DNA of 64,000 nt from Paraspadella gotoi (Eukaryota; Chaetognatha): contig CM119266.1 in the NCBI GenBank assembly GCA_051294375.1, positions 14,612,755 through 14,676,754 of the forward strand, in the 5' to 3' direction. The position numbers and the translations under genes are program-made. Below the pieces are notes generated by a model that was given only the letters and a program-made list of their open reading frames with translations, was not told where the DNA came from and ran no database searches. How positions within the stretch are numbered: position 1 is the first letter of the stretch; each line of letters starts with the position of its first letter. Positions 1 to 9,227 of the stretch are shown piece by piece.

Positions 1-247
1 ATTTGATATTAGTAATAGCAAAAGTATTAGCGAAGACATTCTCCATGGGGGTGGGGTCAACTTCTGGGTTTTGAGAAAAAACAACGACAACCGGGCCACA
101 AAGGACGATCTCTAAACAATATCATTAGAGGGATGGAGGCTGTAACGCACCATAGCCTGTCCAAAGTCAGGGGTTTTATTTATTTACTGAATGTATAATT
201 TTACATTAGTTATGAACCCTAGATAAAAACAAAGAACAAAATCTCAC

Positions 248-1172
248 TTGCCCAGCGCCCAAAAGTGTTTTATGTTGCCAGAGCCTTGAGTGGTGGCGAA
301 GTCGTAGAAGACGTAAAGGCTGGAGAGGAAATGACCGACCGAAGGACGAAGGGTTACGTTTTCTTTGCACAACTCGGCCAAGGACCTCGTCAAATAGATG
401 TAGTGAGGCTGTTGTTTATTTTCTTCAAATGTCTTCCATGATCTCATCTGGGGGAAGGAGAAGATGTTGTTTCCCTGAATGCAGTCTGAGCGATTGAATC
501 TCCTGAGAGAGTGGAGGAAGATGTAGATTATGGGAGGAGTGGATCAAACGCTCCAGGAATGCCAAAAAACCGTGGTAGGTTGGAACGACGAATCACCTTT
601 GGCACCATTCGACTATTCGTTGGTTGGTAGCGTTAGGCCCATGACCCCACCACTTCTCGAAAGTATGACAAAACTCGCCCATGTCCCAGTCATCAAATCG
701 TGAAAGAACGTAGAAACGGCAAAAATATTGGCACATCACCGCAACCGCCAAGGACATTCCCACTGTGTAAGGATAGTGATTAGCATCCCATGGAAGAACG
801 CTTTTTAACACGTCGCGGAGTCGGAGAACTTTAAAGCCAACCTGAGGAAAACGCGTTGAAAAGAAGAATGTCTTTTGTTTTCTCTCGCCTGTTTGGTGTT
901 TTAAACTCATTTGCATATTGCAGTAAAACTAACATTACGGCTTTAGTGTCAAACTAAGAAATTTAACTTTAAATGCTTTATAATTTTACAAGCATAAAAT
1001 GTATATCAACACGTAAAAATAAATTTAATTTTTTTCATGAGACAAAATATGGGTTTTAGAATTATAAATTTTTAAAAAGCATCAGCTCAAAAACAACGAA
1101 AAGAATTCCCGACCACGAGAAAAATAATATAAATACCGGCCAGTGTCCTACTCAAAGTGTAATCTTCGGATT

Positions 1173-1212
<40 letters not shown>

Positions 1213-1869
1213 GGCCCCTGCGCAAGGATGACACGCAAATTCGTGAAGCGTTCCATATTTTTTACATGGTAACTGAATAAAAAAGAAATGTAAAACCTAC
1301 CCAAAAAACAGAGATAAATTTTGCAATGGACTTTGATCCCAGTTGGATGAAAGTGAACTTTTGCTTGGCTGCTTTTCGACCACGGATGATACCGTATGGG
1401 GTTACAATTCCCATGCACAACCAGATAACCAAATCCGCTACAAAAAATACATTCTGGAGATCAACGACAAGATCTGGATTCGAAGCCAGGCAATAACCGA
1501 CTTGCCATCTTCTCACCCAGAAACAGGAATGACACCAGCCAGATGATGAAAGGCTGCGTCCAATCCCAGGCAGAACATTCCATAATGTACTTGCAGCGCC
1601 AGTAAGCAGAGACGGGGTTGCCTGGCCATATAACGTCAGGCCAACCGGAGGGGTAATCGTAGGAGAGAACTACAGGGAGAACGAGGGCAGCGATGACAGC
1701 TACAACGATGGACCAGGTCTTGAACATGCGACTCTGTGAAGGGAACAATTAAATAGCGAAAAATTTAAATTATGGGTAATTTTCGTATTGGGTATTGGGT
1801 AATGATGGCTACTGACGCTGTCTCTGGATCAGCCTCAGCATCGGTGTAAAGAGGGTAAAGATTTAAACC
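248..1869 (-). CDS. Divergent CNG-family ion channel, gene A (3' part beyond the window edge)
   Basis: Multi-exon membrane protein read on the minus strand. Exons: 1813-1869 (tentative, includes ADPETAS), 1517-1733 (S1 and start of S2: MFKTWSIVVAVIAALVL then WDWTQPFIIWLVSFLFL), 1301-1437 (ADLVIWLCMGIVTPYG), 597-841 (S4-like VGFKVLRLRDVLK, then NHYPYTVGMSLAVAVMCQYF as S5) and 248-502 (Cys-containing turret and pore). All borders are GT-AG and all phases join without a stop. The order S1, S2, S4, S5, turret, pore follows the CNG/HCN family, and HYPYTV matches the family's TNYPN segment before S5. The pore reads SLYVFYDFATTQGSGNI, so the filter is TTQGSG rather than the K-channel TVGYG or a CNG filter. 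The S3-S4 region is unusually short. The last exon ends in phase 2 at a GTGAGA donor, so S6, C-linker and CNBD would lie left of position 1. Further 5' exons between 1870 and 2180 were not identified. The family assignment is inferred from topology and short motifs. Confidence 0.72.
1103..1135 (+). promoter_or_regulatory. U6 pol III promoter: PSE-like element and TATA box
   Basis: A TATA box TATAAATA (1128-1135) starts 31 bp upstream of the U6 5' end. Upstream of it, GAATTCCCGACCACGAGA (1103-1120) occupies -56 to -39, where a proximal sequence element is expected. Its AATTCCC core resembles the Drosophila PSEA. A PSE plus TATA box marks a type 3, gene-external pol III promoter. The TATA call is firm from position and sequence; the PSE call is inferred. 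Confidence 0.75.
1159..1263 (+). ncRNA. U6: U6 spliceosomal snRNA gene
   Basis: Essentially full-length U6. It opens with a perfect 6-bp stem closed by a TTCG tetraloop (GTAATC-TTCG-GATTAC, 1159-1174). The invariant core ATACTAAAATTGGAACGATACAGAGAAGATTAGCATGGCCCC follows in pieces, containing the ACAGAGA box (pairs with the 5' splice site) and AGC triad, then the U6 intramolecular stem-loop region and a T6 pol III terminator at 1258-1263. The transcript forms the catalytic core of the spliceosome by pairing with U2 and the 5' splice site. The gene lies antisense inside the intron (842-1300) of the minus-strand CNG-like gene A. Intact core, terminator and promoter argue for a functional gene rather than a pseudogene. 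Confidence 0.97.
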
Positions 1870-2139
1870 CTATGAAATCATAAATATCGAACAAGCAAGA
1901 TATCGATTCTTCACTATCAATAAACAAAACAATAAAAAATAAGAAATCTGAGATAAAATCTATTAAAAGCCTCAGTAACAGGGCCAATAACAATACTAAA
2001 AGCAAGGCAAGATTACTTTTGTCAACACCAACTGAAGAATCTCAAATGAATCTCTCTCTCTTTTCTCCTTATAGGTTCTTCTTGCAGAGGGTACCTCGGT
2101 CCATGTACAACCTATCTATCTATCTATCTATCTATCTAT

Positions 2140-2176
2140 CATCAACGGAATGGTATATAGGTCCATTCCGTTGATG
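2140..2176. repeat. Perfect 14-bp inverted repeat inside a TATC microsatellite
   Basis: CATCAACGGAATGG (2140-2153) and its exact reverse complement CCATTCCGTTGATG (2163-2176) flank a 9-nt loop. Both sides are bordered by (TATC)n, at about 2112-2139 and 2177-2192, followed by (TA)n and (TC)n. It lies between gene A and the 3' end of gene B and could form a strong hairpin. I assign no function. Confidence 0.85.
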
Positions 2177-2188
2177 CTATCTATCTAT

Positions 2189-5100
2189 CTATATATATAT
2201 ATATATATAATATATATATCTCTCTCTCTCTCTCGCTCTCCCACTCCCCTGATCATTGAGCTTGTGTATCTTTTTCCTCTCGTGAGCCTCCGCCGCTCTC
2301 TCGCAGAGATGCATGGGAAACGCTTCCTTCTTCCCGGAGAGAAAGTCTTCCAGATGAGACTTGAGTCGACGAGACGAGTGAATCTGGTGATCCTCGTGAA
2401 ATACGCAACCGCTCGCGTCCATGATGGCCTGGAAGGAGGTGTGGTGCTTTGTGCAATTTGATTTGTAAAATGGAGCAATTGTTTTCGGTTTCACATCTCA
2501 TTCATGAGTGCAAGAGATCGATTTCGAGGTTCTCTGAGTCTCTCTTACCTTTTGATTGAAATACAGTAATCTCCTAACGTCAGCGGTAAAGGTGTGGGAG
2601 AGAGTTTTGAAGTCCTCGTTGGAAAGATACCAAATCTCGACGTCGGTGGCGGCGACGATGAGCAAAGGAGTCGCGTAGGGGAAGAGGAGGTTAATGTCGC
2701 CGAAGAAATCCCCTTTTCGAAGAATTGGAAGGGGGGGAAATGATTTTTTTTACATTTATTTTTGTAATTCGAAAACATCTTTCCTTTTTTTTTTGGCAGG
2801 TATTTTTTTTCTGAAAGACGGACGGAACGCAAGGAGAAATACTGTTAACTGTTTCATGTTTCGGAAATTTAAATTTGTGCTCCTATTTTAAAAAAATCAA
2901 TGTAGACAAACTTACACACTGAGGCCATTCCAGCCTTTTATCCATCTACTAACATCCAGTATTTTTAGTCTCATCAAACCTTTAAACCTCCGCTCAACGA
3001 CACTGACCCTTTTGCAATTTGACGATGGATCCCCGGTTGAACTTTTCCAGCGCGATAACGACGACGATGCCGCGGCGAATGAGCATCAACCCCATGGCGG
3101 CGTCGTCGGGTTTCTTTATCGTCAATCCCCGAATGCAAAGCATCGTCCGTAGCCGGAGCGCGATGGCACAGAGGCAGTTGACGGGAAGGCCGCGGAACAT
3201 GCGGACCTACGATGATGGGGGGGGGGTTCGTAAGCTAACCGTTATTTTTTTTTATGCTTAAGTTTGTTTATTTATTTTTTTTTATTTCGTTCTTTCACTC
3301 TCTCTTTTCTTCACTTTATTTATTGATTATTCCTTTGTAAATGATGTTTTTTGTTTTTTCTTACCACTGTATTTTTTTTAAAATTAATAAAAATAACATG
3401 AATTTAAAAAAAACAAAAAAACATAATTATTAATTTATCAAGAAAGCATAACTTTTCCAGTCTTTGACAGTAAACCAAAAAAGAAACCCAACAGAAACAA
3501 AGTATAGTCAGTAAAAAATTGTTCGCCTTCCTAAGCGCGGCGAGGGCGGTGACGCCAAGGACCCGCCCCTTGTAATCGTCAGTGAGGGCGGCGAAAGCAT
3601 CGTCCCTAAAAAGGTCTCTGTCCCAGAGAAACTTGAGCTCGAGGAAGCGACGCATACGAAACCGCGCACGCGCCGGAACATTGTTGGCGGTACAGTACTG
3701 GTCCACCGTCGCTTGGTGAGAGTAGTACTCGGCGTGGCGGAGTTCCTGATGGTGGCATAGATTAGCGCAAGGGAAATGATGTTATTTATTAATTATTATT
3801 ATTATTATCATCGTTATTTTTAATTGAATAATGATAATAATTAAACGTTGAATTAATGTGCAGTGCGTTCCTCTATGTCTGTCTCTCTCGTTCTCTCTCC
3901 AACCTTCTCCATGTAAAAAGTCTGCATGACGCCATAAAGCTTCCAGTTGTACAGGTAATAGCCGAAAACGATCATGAAGACGGAGAGTGCGAATCCGGGC
4001 GGGGAGCGGGCGGTGGTGATCCCGATGCCGATGGTGCGCATAGTTGTGAAGACTTGGAGCTCGGACAGGAGCAGGGGAACGTTCGTTCCGAGAGGAGCGA
4101 AGTAGCTGGCGGAGCGGTGGAAGGTGGAGGAGAAGAAGAGAAAGGCGAGGGTTTTTCATTTTATATACGCTACAAAAAAAAATGTGTTTTCCCTCTCCTT
4201 GCTATTTTTTTTAGAAAAACCTGAACGGTTTCATGTATATTTCCCAGATATCACGTGACTACATGACTATAAAAATTTATGTGTAACATACGTCTAACGG
4301 TTGATGACTTATCTGCAAAGTTTTAACTACCTCAACCAAATATTACGCGAATTATGTTTCATTTACTTTGTGATCACGTAACTGGAGTCCAACGTGGTCA
4401 GTGGTCACGTGTCTGCACAAGTATAAAATAATATGCATAACTAACATTCACAGATACCTTACTAGTCTGCCATGTATTAATAAGAATATAATAAGAATTT
4501 CAGGTCATGTGATTACTTTTAAAGGTGATCACGTTACTGCACAAGCATGATACATATGCACTTTATCTTACCTTCCTACCAAGTATGAACTAGATTGATG
4601 AAGTGGGACAGACCAACGGACAGTCATACAGAGCAACCTACCGACCGACCGAAAAGTGACTTAGAGAGTTGCTCCTCGAGTAATCGCGACCTCTACCATT
4701 CCTCACGCGATGATTATGTTGTCGTTGTGCGGATCGATGATCGGAATGGGCGGCATGGTGTACTTTAGTTCTGTGAACCAGGTCATCGCCACGCAGCTTT
4801 CGTTGAAGATGCGCAGATGACAGTCGTCTTCCAGGCAGCGAGACATGTTCTCGTTACCCGGACAAGACCAGTACGGGATAATCACCTGGCAATTTTCAGA
4901 AAATTCAATTGCTGGACAAAGTGGAGTAATCAATGTTAATCGCAAAATACTAATCGCGAATAATTTTGAGTAAAAATCGATCCAAAAAAAAAAAGTCATC
5001 AAGCTCGCTAGATCAAATAAAGACAGATCACTAACTGTTAATCGCTCACCCACAAAAAGGAGAGAAACCAGTCGATCATCATCCCGTAGGCCATGAGGCA

Positions 5101-5883
5101 CATGAGCTTGTACAGAGGGCCCAAGTACGACTCTAAGAAGGCTAAATCTGCGTGAAAAGCGAAAAAAAGATGGATGGCGGGACGAAAACCAGCCGCGCAA
5201 AAGCCAATTTTTAATTTTAGGAATTCACGAACGCGGAAAAACAAAAAAACAAAATGACAACAACAACAACAACAAAACCAAACCATCGGAGAATCGAGTC
5301 GAGATCAAAACAAAAATCTCGAGAGCGCGAAATGAAATTCTTGACGCAATCTCGAAATTCATGTTTTGTAATGAGGATAGAAAGAAAAACCGGCCGGGCC
5401 TATTCGTTCCACTATCAATGCCTAACGTCTTATCGTCAGCCTTAAAAACTTTTTTAAAATACATCTATATTTTATTTTACATTTTACAATATAAATATTT
5501 AAAAATAAAACGTTTAATATTAAAATGTGCGTGATCGCCAAATTGTTAAAAAATAGTCATACATTAAAAATGTTTATGTGTTTTAATTTAAAAAGTCTCA
5601 CGGATGATCGATATTTTCGAATTCGATTTTGATTTCATTTTTTTAAGTCGATGAAAAGAAAGTAATACTAATTAGTGAAGTCCAATCCGTCTGTCTCTTT
5701 GTTTGTCCGAGAAAACCGGGGCACCCCACCTTCCGTGATTCGGTTCCACCGCAGAGCGAAGACGAAGTTGACCAAGAAAAGAAGATAAAGGAGTCCTTCC
5801 TGACATTGGATCAAGGGCTCCGCGACCTGAGATGGGTGGGAGGATGAGAAAGATGGAGAACGCGAATGATGGATGGAGGGGGG

Positions 5884-5981
<98 letters not shown>

Positions 5982-7307
5982 TCGGAGTGAAAAACAGGGA
6001 TATTAAGCTTACTGTTGGTAACCGTTGCTAAACGGGTGGTGAAAGATAGAATCGGGGAAAACTCCAGACTTACTATTGACCTGATATGGAAAGGCGATGG
6101 CCAGGGTGTAGGCCATTCGACGGGCGACGCTTCTGAGGACCGAATCTTGGTCGCGAACCTCCATCCCATGTTCGTTGTGGCCGACGAAGCAGGAGATGGT
6201 AAGGCGAACAAGGTAGTAAATCTGGCCGAAAAATAAAGCGTGAAAGCGTGAAAGATTGTCACAGAAAGAGAGTCACATGCAAATCTAAAAAACCTGAACG
6301 TAGACCCCAGGAGGGAGATTCATGTTGATCATCTTCGTGTGATCGGGTATGTGCACGTTTCGCGGTGGAAAACTGGAGAGGGAAAAGATAACGACCGGTG
6401 AGATGGTTCCTTCATTCACTATGAAAATGTCGGGTTCGTGAAGATAAAGCTTAAAAATAGATTTGTATTTACTCTGAGATCTGTGGTGATATGTATGAAG
6501 GGAAATTGTAATTATTTAAGCTTTAAGGAATCTTTTTCTTTTATTTCATTGCCTTTTATTTTGTGATTTTAATTTTCATAACATTGCGCGTTAATTAATT
6601 GTTTTTGATAAATACAATATATTTATAATTATATATTTTCTATATATCTGTTTCCCCTAGAAAAATGTTATTTTTTATCTCACCATTTCCACTGACTTGA
6701 GGTGAGAAGTGGATTGTAGTAGTGAGAATCTTGGAAGAGGTGTGCTAAGGAAAATTCCCACAAGTAAAAAAAGTAGCAGAGCTGGATGACGACTTCCATG
6801 CATCGCCCTACGAAGAACAAGCATCTTCTCTTACATAAAAAGCTCGATTTGTTTAGACTTTAGTTAAAAATCCCGTTTTTATGCCTTTTTTTTTATGAAT
6901 AGAATTTAAAAAGTAATTGAATTCAATAAGCGAAGATTATAAATTCAGTCAGAGGAGAGATGTATAAGATTAGCCTAACCGATCACAGCTATTGTCGCGT
7001 TGGACTTGAGACAACGAATTCGGGTCAAGCCTCGACATCTTCGTAAAAAGACATGGAGATCCCGCGGCGGAGGATGAAAAGACTGTGACAGTGTCTACAA
7101 ACGGAGAAGAATCTACGTGATTTAATTCACACTATAAACAAAAGAAAAAAACTCAGTATATGAACGAACCTTATATACTTCTTTCGGTGGTTTTCTTTTT
7201 TTGGTTGTGATACCGTCGAAACGAACTCGGTCTGGTGGATTTCTCTTTACCCTCGTTTCAAGTCTCTCTTGATCTATTTTTAAAAACGCATCGTTTCTGT
7301 TTATCAT
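2189..7307 (-). CDS. Divergent CNG-family ion channel, gene B (13 exons)
   Basis: Exons on the minus strand: 7170-7307 (ATG at 7307), 6980-7094, 6684-6807, 6294-6372, 6081-6221, 5730-5826, 5050-5147, 4707-4885, 3904-4105, 3527-3747, 3008-3206, 2549-2712 and 2189-2428. The model gives about 664 aa, a normal length for the family. N-terminal S1 is VVIQLCYFFYLWEF. The S2-S3 linker EHGMEVRD matches the family's EQGLLVRD. S5 is KLMCLMAYGMMIDWFLSFLW. A Cys-containing turret is followed by the pore at about residues 343-351 (TTMRTIGIG, K-channel-like TxGxG) and S6. The C-linker is VDQYCTANNVPARARFRMRRF. The CNBD runs from VRMFRGLPVN to LSNEDF and includes the phosphate-binding-cassette motif GDFFGDINLL. 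Odd points: a 2-nt frame break at the start of the C-linker exon, a GC donor after 3527, and no Arg after the cassette motif. The C-terminal end is uncertain because the reading frame runs into a microsatellite before stopping at 2189. It should be a plasma-membrane cation channel; cyclic-nucleotide dependence is doubtful. Confidence 0.83.
3719..3726 (-). other. Dinucleotide frame break at the C-linker exon
   Basis: The previous exon ends in phase 0 (ATG GAG AAG before GTTGGA), but the acceptor at 3748-3749 puts the conserved frame (VDQYCTANN) in phase 1. On the coding strand the junction contains CTCTCT. With one CT unit fewer, the exon reads ELRHAEYYSHQATVDQY, which fits the start of a CNG C-linker. 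No nearby alternative acceptor or donor restores the phase. Either a one-unit sequencing or assembly slip, or a genuine frameshift. Confidence 0.65.
4250..4545. repeat. Intronic cluster of TCACGT-type motifs
   Basis: Intron 4106-4706 of gene B holds several related motifs: TCACGTGACTACATG (near 4251), GATCACGTAACTGG (near 4373), TCACGTGTCTGCACAAG (4405-4421) and TCACGTTACTGCACAAG (4529-4545), plus GGTCATGTGATTAC (near 4503). Two contain the palindromic E-box CACGTG. They could be remnants of a degenerate short tandem repeat or bHLH sites; nothing further supports a regulatory role. Confidence 0.5.
5886..5978. repeat. (GA)n microsatellite, about 46 units
   Basis: Uninterrupted GA dinucleotide run in the intron between two gene B exons (5827-6080). 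Read on the minus strand, it is a CT tract close to the acceptor side of the following exon. Confidence 0.97.
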
Positions 7308-8031
7308 TTTTTTTTATTTGAAAATGTTTCGTAGGCCTCTGTCAGTAATCGATAATAAGTTAGGATATGTTTAAATATCGTTTTTAAACTTCTTATTTAA
7401 TTTGCTTTGGGAAATAGATTATTCGGAAGCAATTTGTTTTTAAGAAAGGCGATATGCCCGTTGATTTTGACATCTGCCAGATGTGATAAAACAATTTTCA
7501 TGGGTAAAAAGAAACAAAAGAGCATGTGCCTGCTCTGTTAATGTGTTCTCCTCGTTTAACTGTTTGCTTTAGTTTTTAATTATGATTGTCTTTTGTCTCA
7601 GTTTCTATGGTACTTATTTCTTAGCTGCATACAATAAATATTGTTGCTACATTATCAAGAAATTAAACCATTAACGATTTCTACAATGGATCACTGTAGT
7701 AAGTAAAAAATCCGAATAATAACCTATTTCCGAAACCGGTCACTGTAAAACTTTCGCAAATCTTCTTTCTTTTTACGAGGTCTTTACTTTTTGATCAAAT
7801 TAAAGATTTTTATTGGAAACTCGTTTCTTCGTCTCCTCTGTCTGCCGAGTCTACATATTTCGATTTTCCAATCTTCTCCAAACAGGTCGTTAAATCGTGG
7901 ACCTTGAAAACCACCACGGCCTTGGCAGTCTGCTTGAATAACTAAAACGGCCAAAACACAAATGAAACCCTGCGATGTCTGTAATGAAAATTCGATCGTT
8001 CGTAACCTTTCCAAAATAATAGACTGACGAC
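7308..8031. other. Intergenic interval between divergent genes
   Basis: About 720 bp between the start of the minus-strand channel gene B and the start of the plus-strand tetraspanin-like gene. It is AT-rich with no coding signal I trust. It must hold both 5' UTRs and promoters, possibly shared, but I see no clear core promoter motif. Confidence 0.6.
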
Positions 8032-9227
8032 ATGTACCGCGAGCGCACTCGTCTCCTCGCCCCCCGCCGACCCGTCACAACTCACGATCCCTGCTCCGAC
8101 GCCTTGAAATGTTCTTTCGCTTTTCTCAATTTGTTTTTGGCGATTGTGACGCTAGCAGCCGTGGCGTTGACGGCGACGATCGCCGTCAGCGCCAGTCAAG
8201 ACCTTCGTCAACCGTGGTTTCGTTACGTCGAGCGTCACGGTAAGCCGCGGTGGGCGTGTCGATAATCGGCTTCTCAATGTTAAAATAATTAATTTAAATC
8301 CCCGACAGTTCTTCGCCTGCCTTTCCAAGCCTTCTTCGTTTGGCTCCTCGTCGGCATCGTCGTTTTCGTCGTCGTCATCGTCTTGGGATTTTGCAGCATA
8401 TGCGGAGGCTGCGGTTGCGACGTTTGCTTCGAACGCTTGGGACGTTGCTGCGACGCCCCAGCGGAGTGTTGCGGCAGAGAGAGACGGTTTCTTCTCGGCG
8501 TCTACGTCGTTCTCGTCTTCGTCGTCGTCGTCTTCTTCGTCGCCGCTCTTCTCCTTTTTTATCCTTACCCGCGCAATCTGGCATCGGAAGCGAGATTAGG
8601 TGAGGTCTCCCAAGAAAGGTCAACGTGTCTGATCCCCACCTCACCCTCTTTTTCTTTCGTCTCAGCGTTTCGAGAGGCCAAGCGGAGATTCGCCTCGGAA
8701 CCCGAGATGCGCGAGACCGTGGACGGAATGCAGAGAGACCTTCGGTGTTGCTTGTGGAACGAGACGGATGCAAAGAGGCTCGAGGTTGAGTCTTGCTTCA
8801 ATCGAACAGTGGATGAAGGTAAGTCGATGAGAGTGACAAACAATTTTTTTTTTTTCCTCATCTCTGCTCTCTTCTCTCTCTTCTCTCTGCATCTCTCTCT
8901 CTCTCTCTCCTCTTTGTTTAAAACGTCAATTAAAATTAATATTCTAGAGACTAAAGCCGCGAGTAATTATTGTCTATTGTCTCTATTTCCTACTCCCTCT
9001 CTCCCTCCGCATGGACAGTTTACTACTCCGCCGACTGCTTCGATCGTCTCCTAACGACGCTGTCGTCGACGCTCGGCTCCCAAGACAATATACTCTTCGG
9101 CGTCGTCGTCGTCGCCGTCGTCGTCGCCTACGCCGGGATGTGCGTCGCCATTTCCCTCTGTCTGAGGAAGGAAGACGACATCTCGAGGATTTTGAGCGGA
9201 GTGTCGGACGTCTTTCGGTGGAAGTGA
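8032..9227 (+). CDS. Tetraspanin-like four-pass membrane protein (4 exons, 286 aa)
   Basis: Exons 8032-8239, 8309-8599, 8666-8818 and 9019-9227 (stop TGA 9225-9227), all GT-AG and all joined in phase 1. Start chosen at ATG 8032, which opens the reading frame ahead of TM1. Topology: TM1 about residues 29-53, TM2 76-98, TM3 129-154, large extracellular loop about 155-239, TM4 241-265, short cytosolic tail. The large loop has a paired cysteine (RCCLWN, 194-195) plus C210 and C224, the tetraspanin four-cysteine pattern, but CCL replaces CCG. Sequons NET (198) and NRT (212) suggest glycosylation. Odd point: the TM2-TM3 loop, normally a few residues, is about 30 residues with nine cysteines (98-124). 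Tetraspanins organise membrane microdomains; the partner here is unknown. It could be another tetraspan family. Confidence 0.82.

Noticed and set aside
6684-6807. Alternative reading of this gene B exon as a signal peptide (MHGSRHPALLLFLLVGIFLS)
   Set aside because: That frame does not join in phase to the downstream pore and CNBD exons, whereas the chosen frame does.
7784-8078. Minus-strand frames upstream of the tetraspanin-like gene
   Set aside because: They overlap the plus-strand exon 1 and have no supporting splice or domain evidence.
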